A stretch of DNA of 6,032 nucleotides. Origin: an uncultured Pseudomonadota bacterium (lineage in GTDB: Bacteria > SAR324 > NAC60-12). The translations under genes were made by a program, and so were the position numbers. The DNA lies in the NCBI GenBank assembly GCA_913052275.1, contig CAJXDX010000111.1, positions 1-6,032 on the forward strand. Direction: 5' to 3'. Below are positions 1 through 6,032 of the stretch, in pieces (within the stretch, counting starts at the first letter, position 1; each line of letters opens with the position of its first letter). Below the pieces are notes generated by a model that did no database searches, was not told the DNA's origin, and worked only from the letters and a program-made list of their open reading frames with translations.

Positions 1-453
1 CCAGCGAGGCTGATTTAGTGTTGGTACCAAGTAAGTAGGTCCGTCTGGTCCAAGATAGCGCACTGCCATTTTTTCACCTATTTCTACCCATTTCCCTTCA
101 ACTACGCTTTCTTCAACTAGTTCAGCAACTCCTTCACACAAAATTTTTTCCATAGTCTGGTCATCGTCAATTACCCAACTGCAACGGGGATCATTTTTTA
201 AGTATTCAGCCCATTTTGAACGGCCTCTTGGAATTACCCAGTAACACCCGTTGACACAGTCGCAACCAGATCCTTTTTCGCAGTTACTCTTTTTTTCCCA
301 CTGATGCCAACATGGCACAACGAATGGATCACCATTGGGTTTCAAGCACGCTAACCTAAGTGTGTAGCCCTTATTTAGAAAAATTTCCATTTCTTCGTTG
401 CTCATCTTACCTATAGGTTTTTTATGCTCATCATTGGCGTATTTTTCTTTCAT
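1..453 (-). CDS. Pyridoxamine 5'-phosphate oxidase-like (FMN split-barrel) protein, C-terminus cut by window edge
   Basis: An open frame of 151 codons starts at 453, runs leftward and leaves the window without a stop. The start is supported by AAGGAGT five bases upstream of the ATG. Residues 17-52 (MSNEEMEIFL, then LRLACLKPNGDPFVVPCWHQW) match the opening helix and first strands of pyridoxamine-5'-phosphate-oxidase-like flavin-binding split barrels. YWVIPRGRSKWAEYLKNDPR (71-90), VIDDD and CEGVAELVEE (106-115) follow in the order usual for that family. Such proteins bind FMN or F420, or sometimes heme, and act in the cytoplasm as oxidoreductases or cofactor-binding proteins; which applies here cannot be told. 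The oddity is a cysteine cluster, C58, C64, C66 and C70, in the hairpin before the strand at 71, with more cysteines at 36, 48, 91 and 106. It is transcribed away from the transporter genes, so a functional link is not implied. The fold call is fairly secure; the reaction is unknown. Confidence 0.8.
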   Translation of the reverse strand, partial: MKEKYANDEHKKPIGKMSNEEMEIFLNKGYTLRLACLKPNGDPFVVPCWHQWEKKSNCEKGSGCDCVNGCYWVIPRGRSKWAEYLKNDPRCSWVIDDDQTMEKILCEGVAELVEESVVEGKWVEIGEKMAVRYLGPDGPTYLVPTLNQPRW

Positions 454-458
454 AAATC

Positions 459-465
459 ACTCCTT
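459..465 (-). promoter_or_regulatory. Ribosome binding site that fixes the flavoprotein start
   Basis: Read on the minus strand this is AAGGAGT, a near-perfect Shine-Dalgarno sequence, with a 5-nt spacer (GATTT) to the ATG at 453. It favours this start over the in-frame methionines at codons 17 and 22. The 16 residues gained are charged and poorly conserved in type, but the site makes their translation likely. Confidence 0.75.
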
Positions 466-500
466 AAACTTTAATTTATTTTGCTATATTTGCAACTAAT

Positions 501-557
501 AATACAAATAATAAAATAAATCCATCTCAATGAAGACTCTGACAAATTATTTGTATT
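501..557. repeat. 12-bp perfect inverted repeat in the divergent intergenic region
   Basis: AATACAAATAAT at 501-512 is the exact reverse complement of ATTATTTGTATT at 546-557, with 33 bp between the arms. The right arm overlaps a tighter palindrome, ACAAAT-T-ATTTGT at 542-554, and reaches the -35 hexamer of the promoter of the binding-protein gene. ACAAAT(A/T)AT therefore occurs three times here: 504-512 and 542-550 on plus, 546-554 on minus. Repeated sites abutting a -35 box suit a regulator, but the region is so AT-rich that chance similarity is a real alternative. Confidence 0.35.
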
Positions 558-583
558 GACAATTAATTTTTTTAATATATTAT
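556..583 (+). promoter_or_regulatory. Putative sigma-70-type promoter of the binding-protein gene
   Basis: TTGACA at 556-561 is a perfect -35 consensus. It is followed after 16 bp by TATTAT at 578-583 as a -10 box; TATACA at 581-586 is an alternative with a longer spacer. Transcription would begin near 590, leaving a leader of about 50 nt before the ATG at 639. No comparably good promoter was found on the other strand for the flavoprotein gene. Confidence 0.55.
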
Positions 584-590
584 ACACGCT

Positions 591-606
591 ATTGCAATAA
601 TGCAAT
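591..606. promoter_or_regulatory. Putative operator at the predicted transcription start
   Basis: ATTGCA at 591-596 and TGCAAT at 601-606 form a 16-bp inverted repeat with a 4-bp centre (ATAA); ATTGCAAT at 591-598 is itself a palindrome. The element sits just downstream of the -10 box, where a bound repressor would block initiation. Genes of this importer type are commonly controlled by LacI-, DeoR- or GntR-family repressors, but no regulator gene lies in the window, so assigning a family would be guessing. Confidence 0.35.
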
Positions 607-626
607 AATTAATTTTTAAATAAACT

Positions 627-633
627 AGAGGAG
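627..633 (+). promoter_or_regulatory. Ribosome binding site of the binding-protein gene
   Basis: AGAGGAG lies five T residues upstream of the ATG at 639. It is a strong Shine-Dalgarno site, in contrast to the weak or absent ones before the hydrolase, ATPase and permease 2 genes. It fits the high expression usual for periplasmic receptors relative to their membrane partners. Confidence 0.7.
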
Positions 634-638
634 TTTTT

Positions 639-1775
639 ATGAATATTCAATATAAATTCAAATCCACTTTGCAAGTATATCTAGCTTTAATGATACTAAC
701 TATTGGATTCACAGCTCAGGGAGCAGAAGAATTTACTCAGGAGGAAATTAATTCATCACCTTATCTACAAAGTGTTCTAAAACGTAAAGGAGAACAATAT
801 GACACATCCAAATTTCGTAAACCAGGTCCTTACAGAATTGCTATTGCGGCGCAAGGAACTAGCAATTCTTGGTCAGCACTCTTTGATGAACATGCCAACT
901 GGTATACTGAGGAATTAGGAAAAGAAGTTATAAGTGAACTTTTGTATGCAGACGCACAAGCTTCTGCAGATAAGCAGGTTCCACAGGTCGAAGACCTGCT
1001 CGCACAGGAACCTGATGCATTGATACTTGTACCAATGGGTGCAGCAGCTCTATCCGCTCCAGTTGAACGTGCAATGGCTCAAGGTGTTCCAGTCATCCTT
1101 TGTGCTAGTGCCGTAGAAACTGATAATTTTGTAACAGAAGTAGGCACTAATCTTTATGCAAGTGGTGCTGGACTGGCAAATTATATGGTTCAAAAGCTTG
1201 GTGGAAATGGGAAAGTCCTAATGATGACTGGGATTCCTGGGACAAGCACATCAGACGTAATGGAGGCCGGAGGAAAGGCAGTTTTTAAAAAGTATCCTGG
1301 AATCGAAGTGATTGCCGAGCAACCAGGAAACTGGTCAACGGCTGAGGCGAAACGTATTATGGAGACTTGGTTAGTCAAGTACGGTGACAGTATTGACGCC
1401 ATTTGGTCTGGAGGTGCTCAAATGTCTCAGGGAATTGTAAGTGCATATCTAGACAAGGGTATGAAAATCCCTCCAATTGGTGGTGGCGAATTCGCAACTG
1501 GTTTTTTGAGACAGGCTATTGAAAATGATCTAGATTATGGAGCTTGGCAGTATCCTAATGCTATGGTGGTCCTCTGTATGGATGCGGCCGTAAATATTTT
1601 ACGTGGTCGACTAGTTCCTCGATTTATCGATTTTGTCGATCACATTCCAGATACCGGAACTTTTTCCGATTTAGAAGGACGTAAATATTTTAACAAGGAA
1701 TGGAGTGACGATGTATTTGGCCCCATTCTATTTCCAACTGAAAGGCTCAAGAAACTCGGTTATTTGAGAAAATAA
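639..1775 (+). CDS. Periplasmic sugar-type ABC transporter substrate-binding protein (RbsB-like, type I fold)
   Basis: This is the receptor that would capture the substrate in the periplasm and deliver it to the membrane complex encoded further right. Residues 1-28 form a Sec signal peptide: basic residues, a hydrophobic core LALMILTIGF, and likely cleavage after AQG (26-28). There is no lipobox cysteine. A charged segment (about 30-64) precedes the first strand YRIAIAAQGTSNSW (65-78). QVEDLLAQEPDALILVPMG (116-134) and PVERAMAQGVPVIL (141-154) are the hallmark helix and strands of the sugar-binding family (Peripla_BP_4). The second lobe includes GKVLMMTGIPGTSTS (191-205), a helix from about 206, AIWSGGAQMSQGIVSAYLD (254-272) and the return strand near 279-285. 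At 378 residues it is longer than E. coli RbsB because of N- and C-terminal extensions. The substrate may be a sugar, polyol or related compound. The family call is secure; the ligand is not known. Confidence 0.92.
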   Translation: MNIQYKFKSTLQVYLALMILTIGFTAQGAEEFTQEEINSSPYLQSVLKRKGEQYDTSKFRKPGPYRIAIAAQGTSNSWSALFDEHANWYTEELGKEVISELLYADAQASADKQVPQVEDLLAQEPDALILVPMGAAALSAPVERAMAQGVPVILCASAVETDNFVTEVGTNLYASGAGLANYMVQKLGGNGKVLMMTGIPGTSTSDVMEAGGKAVFKKYPGIEVIAEQPGNWSTAEAKRIMETWLVKYGDSIDAIWSGGAQMSQGIVSAYLDKGMKIPPIGGGEFATGFLRQAIENDLDYGAWQYPNAMVVLCMDAAVNILRGRLVPRFIDFVDHIPDTGTFSDLEGRKYFNKEWSDDVFGPILFPTERLKKLGYLRK

Positions 1776-1896
1776 ACCAATCATACTTATCCTTAGATAA
1801 CTTTATCAGTGAAACAAGATTGTTCGAGTAATGCTAAATTTTGAGGCAGGGTAGTTATAACATATTTAATCAATACCGAAAAGTATTTAAAAAAAT
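1776..1896 (+). other. 121-bp gap between binding-protein and hydrolase genes, without clear signals
   Basis: No convincing terminator was found: TTATC-CTTA-GATAA (1787-1800) could form a small hairpin but has no T-tract after it. No good promoter was seen either; TTGAGG at 1841 with TATTTA at 1863 is weak. The hydrolase ATG is preceded by an A-rich run rather than a Shine-Dalgarno sequence. Read-through from the upstream gene is the simplest explanation for hydrolase expression. Confidence 0.4.
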
Positions 1897-2643
1897 ATGA
1901 AGCTAACTAGCGACATTTATGTTGTGGGTGGTGGATACTACGGATTCAACATATCTGGAAGACTAGATTGTCATGTTTATGTGATTAACAGTGGAACAGA
2001 GCTTGCGATCGTCGACCCCGGTTGTGGAATAGATCGTGATTTTAAAGCAATACTTGCCAACATCCGAGATGACGGTCTAGATCCAAAAAGAATTCGAAAG
2101 ATCCTCGTCACCCATTACCATTGTGACCATATTGGCGCAGCAGCAGAAGCCCGGGGATGTCTTGATGCAGAAATGTATGCCTCAAAAATTGTGGCACCCA
2201 ATATAAGAGAGGGAGACGAGAAAGCCGCTTCACTGGATGTAGGCAAAGCAGTAGGTTTCTACCCTCAAGATTTTGATCTTAAACCCTGCGAAGTTGATGT
2301 TGAATTGTCAGAGGGAGATTTGGTCAGAATTGGAAACATGACAATGGAAATATTTGAAACTCCAGGTCATTGTGAAGGGCACCTTAGTTTTCTTCTGAGT
2401 GGCGGAGAGAGGAAATACCTCTTCGGTGGAGACATGGTCTTCTGGGGAGGACGAATACTACTGCAAAACATTCATGACTGCAAAATCAATGATTATGCCG
2501 AATCTATTTTCAAGATTGAAAAAAAAGATTTTGATGCCTTGCTTCCAGGTCATTTACAGATATCCTTGTCTGACGGGAAAAGTCATGTACAGAAAGCAGG
2601 AGATGCTTTCCGAAAACTTGGGGTTCCCCAAAATTTATTATAG
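1897..2643 (+). CDS. Metallo-beta-lactamase-fold hydrolase (glyoxalase II/lactonase-like)
   Basis: A 248-residue cytoplasmic protein with the complete dinuclear metal site of the metallo-beta-lactamase superfamily. The HxHxDH motif is THYHCDH, with H73, H75, D77 and H78. The third histidine is H158 in TPGHCEGH, the bridging aspartate is D179 in FGGDMVFWGG, and the last histidine is H219 in LLPGHL. The N-terminal strands (VYVINSGTELAIVDPGCG, 27-44) are also typical. No signal peptide is seen. Members of this layout hydrolyse thioesters, lactones, phosphodiesters or other esters, and nothing visible narrows the choice. The gene follows the binding-protein gene on the same strand after 121 bp, suggesting co-expression and a role on the imported compound or a product of it; that is inference. 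The ATG lacks a Shine-Dalgarno site, but homologous N-termini of this type begin about this far from the first strand. The fold and active metal site are secure; the substrate is unknown. Confidence 0.9.
   Translation: MKLTSDIYVVGGGYYGFNISGRLDCHVYVINSGTELAIVDPGCGIDRDFKAILANIRDDGLDPKRIRKILVTHYHCDHIGAAAEARGCLDAEMYASKIVAPNIREGDEKAASLDVGKAVGFYPQDFDLKPCEVDVELSEGDLVRIGNMTMEIFETPGHCEGHLSFLLSGGERKYLFGGDMVFWGGRILLQNIHDCKINDYAESIFKIEKKDFDALLPGHLQISLSDGKSHVQKAGDAFRKLGVPQNLL
2618..2631 (-). terminator. Possible stem-loop terminator beyond the leftward operon
   Basis: TTGGGGTTCCCCAA is a perfect 14-bp palindrome lying at the extreme 3' end of the hydrolase gene, about 50 bp past the stop of permease 2. 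In a leftward transcript it would fold into a short GC-rich stem followed by GTTTTC, only a poor U-tract. In the rightward direction A-rich sequence follows, so it would not be an intrinsic terminator for the hydrolase gene. The loop must be tight, so this is a weak candidate, offered because the convergent junction holds nothing better. Confidence 0.25.
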
Positions 2644-2679
2644 AATTTAAAAACATTAGTGTACCGAATAACTTTCCCC

Positions 2680-3615
2680 CTAACGGTTCTCCATTTTATG
2701 AAGCGAAACAGCGGCTACAAAAATAAGCCCCTTAATTAATCCGCTATAAAACTGGCTAACACCAAGTATAACTAACAGGTTGTCAGTAAATGTAAGTAAT
2801 AATACTCCTCCCAATACACCTATAACCGTGCCACGTCCCCCAAATAGGCTTGTACCTCCTATTACTACTGCGATGATTACGTTTAGTTCTAGTCCGTTTC
2901 CAATCACCGGGTCTCCCACTCCCATCCTCATCAGCCAAAGTAATCCCGTAGCAGCAGCTAGGACGCTGCAAAGTGAATAAACACCATACCTTACTCTCTT
3001 AACTGAAATGCCTGACAACTGTGCCACAGACAGATTTCCTCCAATGGCATAAATATGTTTCCCAAATATTGTCTTGTTTAGTAGGAACATCATCATGAGG
3101 ATAAGTATAATAAAGAAAAAAATAATGACGTAGATTCCAGCAATTTTCTCGCTGTAAAGCATTAGAAAATCCCTACTTGCCCTACCGATAGGTTTGGTAG
3201 TGATTGATAGAGAAATACCCTTAAGAATGAAGAGTGAAGCAAATGTAACTACAAAGGGAGACATGTTTAATTCATTGATCAAGAATGCGTGTATCAATCC
3301 AACCGAAAGCCCCAATCCCAACGTCAAACTAACAGCCATCCATACATTATCAGGGTCACCATCCATTAGAATCGCAGAAACCAGTACACATAGTTTTACT
3401 AAAGAACCAACGGAAAGATCAATGCCTGCAATCAAGATGACCATCATTTCTCCTAAGGCTGCCGTACCAAGATAAGCTGCCTGACGCATAACGTTAGTCA
3501 GGTTTCGAAGGGTTAGGAAATGTTCAGAATTGAAAGCACCAATTACTACTAGCACTAAAATTAATGCATAAACAATAAGAATTATAGCGTGCTTTTGAAA
3601 AAACGATCGTTTCAT
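2680..3615 (-). CDS. Sugar-type ABC transporter permease, RbsC-like (permease 2)
   Basis: A 311-residue inner-membrane protein of the RbsC/BPD_transp_2 family, close to the usual length. It starts with a short basic cytoplasmic tail (MKRSFFQKH) and a first membrane segment at about 10-28, followed by repeated hydrophobic spans to residue 304. Family signatures are GIDLSVGS (64-71), YAIGGNLSVAQLSGI (189-203), which would form the cytoplasmic loop contacting the ATPase, and VVIGGTSLFGGRGT (250-263). It would pair with permease 1 to form the translocation channel. It is the last gene of the leftward cluster, 49 bp after the ATPase stop, so probably on the same transcript. Its upstream region offers only AAAGAAAG as a ribosome site. 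Permeases 1 and 2 share motifs but are clearly different proteins, which fits a heterodimeric channel as in LsrCD or YtfT/YjfF. The substrate cannot be inferred. Confidence 0.92.
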   Translation of the reverse strand: MKRSFFQKHAIILIVYALILVLVVIGAFNSEHFLTLRNLTNVMRQAAYLGTAALGEMMVILIAGIDLSVGSLVKLCVLVSAILMDGDPDNVWMAVSLTLGLGLSVGLIHAFLINELNMSPFVVTFASLFILKGISLSITTKPIGRASRDFLMLYSEKIAGIYVIIFFFIILILMMMFLLNKTIFGKHIYAIGGNLSVAQLSGISVKRVRYGVYSLCSVLAAATGLLWLMRMGVGDPVIGNGLELNVIIAVVIGGTSLFGGRGTVIGVLGGVLLLTFTDNLLVILGVSQFYSGLIKGLIFVAAVSLHKMENR

Positions 3616-3664
3616 ACTTTCTTTTGAGTTTTAAAATTTTTAAAGCAACACTTTTTTTAATTTT

Positions 3665-5182
3665 TTATGGCACAGACTGTTGTGTATTGGTTGTTGCGAA
3701 TTCAATGATCATCTCCTCGTTGGTTTCATTAGGAGTCAACTCAGCTACAATCTTTCCCTCCCTCATTACCAGGATCCGATCACTTAGACCTAAGATCTCA
3801 GGTAATTCAGAAGAAATCATCAATATGGCAATACCATCCTTATTTAATTGTCTGATCAACTGGTATATTTCGAACTTTGCCCCAACATCAACACCCCGGG
3901 TTGGTTCATCCATTATGATGACTTCTGGAATGGTCTGGAGCGATTTAGAAAGTACCACTTTCTGCTGATTCCCCCCACTGAGATATTGTACCTCTTGGTT
4001 GCCTGATGTCATGTCAATAGAATGTATTTGCCGTTCCCGCTCAACAATTTCATTTTCCTTTTTCTTGTCAGTGAAACCCCAGCGAGAAATCTTACTGAGA
4101 ATCGGGAGTGTAATATTATTTAGTATAGAAAGTTTTGTAAAAAGGCCGTGATATTTTCTGTCTTCAGGAACAAGTGAGATCTTACTCCTTATCGCATCAG
4201 CAGGATTTTTGAAAACCACGTCTTGTCCTTTGATTTTTATGGTGCCAGAAGTCAAAGGGTCTGCACCAAAAATCGCGCGTGCCAACTCCGTCCGTCCTGA
4301 CCCCACCATCCCTGCCACCCCTAAAATCTCTCCTTCTCTTAGGTTAAAGCTGACCTGATTAAGTATGGTCTTGGTTGAAATCTCCTCAACCTGGATTACA
4401 GGATTTCCAAGTTGATTGAATGACACCGGAAAAACTTCCTCTAAAGTCCTGCCTACCATCATCTTGACAAGCTCTCCGCGGCTCAAATCTTTAATCGGCT
4501 TAGTGCCCACCAATTGCCCGTCCTTCAGGATTGTTACTTCATTTGCGATTCGGAATACCTCTTCAAGACGATGGGAGATATATATGATTGTAACGCCACG
4601 TTTCTTTAGGGATTCGATGATAAGGAAAAGCTGGTCCAGTTCATGTCCAGCTAAGATTGCAGATGGTTCATCCATAATAATAAGGTCCGCATTTTTGGAG
4701 AGGGCTTTGGCAATTTCAACCATCTGTTGGTAAGCAACCGTCATTTCTCCCACTTCCATATCCATATCAACCTCAAAACCTAGCTGTTTTAACAGCTTTT
4801 TTGCCTCAATCTTAAGACGCTTTTTATCAACAATGCCAAAATATTTCCTAGGTTCGCGACCTAAAAAAATGTTCTCCGCTACCGTCATCTGGGAAACCAA
4901 AGCCAGTTCTTGGTAAATCACACTGATTCCACTGTTCAGAGCCTTTCGGGTTGAAAAGCTTTGATGCTTCTGTCCCTTGAAAATAATTTCACCACTGTCT
5001 GGTAATAACGCTCCCGCAAGAATTTTAATAAGGGTTGACTTGCCCGCACCATTTTCTCCTACCAGAGCATGTACGGTTCCCGGTCGACACTGAAATGATA
5101 CATCTCGAAGTGCATTAACTCCCCCAAATGATTTGAAGATGTTTCGCATCTCAAGAATGTAAGGGTTTTGTGATTCTCTCAT
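3665..5182 (-). CDS. Sugar-type ABC transporter ATP-binding protein with two ATPase domains (RbsA/MglA-like)
   Basis: This 505-residue protein would power the importer from the cytoplasmic side of the inner membrane; both length and tandem-domain layout are typical of RbsA, MglA and XylG. Domain 1 has Walker A GENGAGKST (42-50), Q-loop Q91, a degenerate signature MTVAYQQ (147-153), Walker B LIIMDEP (167-173) and switch H204 in ISHRLEE. Domain 2 has the family's altered Walker A GSGRT (294-298, arginine for lysine), the EDRK element (340-343), an intact signature LSGGNQQ (401-407), Walker B VIIMDEP (421-427) and serine S458 in place of the switch histidine. One composite ATP site (Walker A of domain 1 with the signature of domain 2) therefore looks complete and the other degenerate. 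It lies between the two permease genes with gaps of 56 and 49 bp. The start at 5182 is the most upstream possible in frame but lacks a clear ribosome site; Met12 is an alternative. Confidence 0.95.
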   Translation of the reverse strand: MRESQNPYILEMRNIFKSFGGVNALRDVSFQCRPGTVHALVGENGAGKSTLIKILAGALLPDSGEIIFKGQKHQSFSTRKALNSGISVIYQELALVSQMTVAENIFLGREPRKYFGIVDKKRLKIEAKKLLKQLGFEVDMDMEVGEMTVAYQQMVEIAKALSKNADLIIMDEPSAILAGHELDQLFLIIESLKKRGVTIIYISHRLEEVFRIANEVTILKDGQLVGTKPIKDLSRGELVKMMVGRTLEEVFPVSFNQLGNPVIQVEEISTKTILNQVSFNLREGEILGVAGMVGSGRTELARAIFGADPLTSGTIKIKGQDVVFKNPADAIRSKISLVPEDRKYHGLFTKLSILNNITLPILSKISRWGFTDKKKENEIVERERQIHSIDMTSGNQEVQYLSGGNQQKVVLSKSLQTIPEVIIMDEPTRGVDVGAKFEIYQLIRQLNKDGIAILMISSELPEILGLSDRILVMREGKIVAELTPNETNEEMIIEFATTNTQQSVP

Positions 5183-5238
5183 GAAACTACAGAATTTATT
5201 TAATAGTCATTAGGAGTTTTATTTGAAACTAGCAAAGT

Positions 5239-6032
5239 TTATCTATCTTTGTGTGCCAGACTGTATAGGGAGACAGCCGCCAGAATGACAAGCCCTTTGA
5301 TGATGAATTGGGTTTCTATGTCCAGGCCTATTAGGACAACCATGGTGCTCAATATTTGTATGATCATAACCCCTGCGATTGTACCCATGAGTTGACCCTT
5401 TCCACCAAAAAATGACGTCCCACCAACTACAGCTGCGGCAATGGAATCTAGATCCAGGCCAGTTGCAATAAATCGATCCACATAACCCACGTAGCCAGTC
5501 AGAATCACACCGGATATAACTGCAAGTCCACTTCCTAAAACATAAACTGATATTTTAATAAAATTAACCGGGATTCCATTAAGTCTTGCTGCTTCAGGGT
5601 TGCTTCCAACTGCATAAATTCTACGGCCATAAGATGTTCGCCTCAAAATGATCAGAAAGAGACCATTAAGTATTAGCCATAGAAGTAGTGGAATGGAGAG
5701 AAATCCCCAGGATTTGTTTACCAAACCTAAAGCTTCTGGGACGAATCCGCTGGGTACTCCACGTGTGTATGCTTGCTGGACTCCCTGAACGAGGAAAAGC
5801 ATTACCAGTGTTGCCACAAGCGGAGGGACTTTGCGTTTGGTGATCAGCAGCCCGTTAGCCAATCCAATAAGCATACCGATAATTAAAGCTATCAGAATAG
5901 CAAACGGAATCATTTCATTCCTACCATTACTCACTTCAGCCACCACCATTGAAGTCATAACGATGACTCCCCCTATGGAAAGATCTAACCCCGCAACAAG
6001 CATGACCATAGTTTGGCCAATAGCTATTATCC
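5239..6032 (-). CDS. Sugar-type ABC transporter permease, RbsC-like (permease 1), N-terminus cut by window edge
   Basis: The reading frame stays open to the right edge: 263 residues are visible, and the codons before the methionine at 6009 (IIAIGQT) continue the family consensus, so that methionine is internal. By comparison with permease 2 roughly 50 N-terminal residues, including the first membrane segment, lie outside the window. Visible signatures, numbered from the edge, are GLDLSIGG (14-21), YAVGSNPEAARLNGI (139-153), which would form the ATPase-contacting loop, and VVGGTSFFGGKG (201-212). Several hydrophobic spans fill the rest. The protein would form half of the inner-membrane channel. 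It is upstream of the ATPase and permease 2 in the direction of transcription, so the promoter of this cluster, and possibly more genes of it, lie beyond the right edge. No frameshift or internal stop is seen. The family call is secure; the substrate is unknown. Confidence 0.92.
   Translation of the reverse strand, partial: IIAIGQTMVMLVAGLDLSIGGVIVMTSMVVAEVSNGRNEMIPFAILIALIIGMLIGLANGLLITKRKVPPLVATLVMLFLVQGVQQAYTRGVPSGFVPEALGLVNKSWGFLSIPLLLWLILNGLFLIILRRTSYGRRIYAVGSNPEAARLNGIPVNFIKISVYVLGSGLAVISGVILTGYVGYVDRFIATGLDLDSIAAAVVGGTSFFGGKGQLMGTIAGVMIIQILSTMVVLIGLDIETQFIIKGLVILAAVSLYSLAHKDR

Noticed and set aside
481..540. A promoter for the leftward flavoprotein gene
   Set aside because: On the minus strand TTGAGA (526-531) and TTGTAT have no -10 hexamer at acceptable spacing; expression signals are probably present but I could not pin them down.
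1190..1402. 70-codon leftward open frame inside the receptor gene
   Set aside because: It lies wholly antisense to a well-supported gene, has no ribosome site noted and no recognisable protein features.
1787..1800. TTATC-CTTA-GATAA as a terminator after the receptor gene
   Set aside because: The stem is short and AT-rich, with no T-tract after it.
2399..2650. 83-codon rightward open frame overlapping the hydrolase 3' end
   Set aside because: It is a shifted frame of the hydrolase gene, which retains its own metal ligands D179 and H219 in this same stretch; the shifted product resembles no family.
2780..3475. Open frames in other registers across permease 2 (2780-2980 and 3194-3475 on plus, 2783-2971 on minus)
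   Set aside because: They are antisense or frame-shifted shadows of the permease gene, with low-complexity or atypical protein sequences.
3624..4733. Rightward open frames opposite the ATPase gene (3624-3968 and 4416-4733)
   Set aside because: The ATPase frame contains all expected motifs in order, so the opposite-strand frames are shadows.
5239..6009. Reading permease 1 as a complete gene starting at the methionine at 6009
   Set aside because: The frame continues upstream with family-consensus residues (IIAIGQT) to the window edge, and the first membrane segment would be missing.

Overview
The window looks like chromosomal DNA from a Gram-negative bacterium with an AT-rich genome. The solute-binding protein has a classical Sec signal peptide without a lipobox cysteine, so it should be free in a periplasm. 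Intergenic DNA is very AT-rich, and the two clearest ribosome sites are ordinary Shine-Dalgarno sequences. No rRNA, tRNA, mobile element, CRISPR array or phage gene was seen. The species cannot be named from this sequence.

Layout from left to right: (1) a leftward gene cut by the left edge (1-453) encodes a pyridoxamine-5'-phosphate-oxidase-like flavin split-barrel protein with an unusual cysteine-rich insertion. (2) An AT-rich divergent region (454-638) holds a good sigma-70-type promoter and several inverted repeats. (3) Two rightward genes follow: a periplasmic sugar-type ABC binding protein (639-1775) and, 121 bp on, a metallo-beta-lactamase-fold hydrolase (1897-2643). (4) After a 36-bp convergent junction come three leftward genes. 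Read in their own direction they are permease 1 (cut by the right edge, 5239-6032), a double-domain ATPase (3665-5182) and permease 2 (2680-3615).

The binding protein, ATPase and two permeases together make a complete RbsABC/MglABC-type (CUT2) importer: one periplasmic receptor, one ATPase polypeptide with two nucleotide-binding domains, and two different membrane subunits. The substrate is probably a monosaccharide, polyol or similar small molecule, but it cannot be named from the sequence. The receptor gene lies on the opposite strand, tail-to-tail with the membrane and ATPase genes, and is paired with a hydrolase that could act on the imported compound. That split layout, the hydrolase partner and the cysteine-rich insertion are the points most worth following. 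I saw no clear evidence of a wholly new system.
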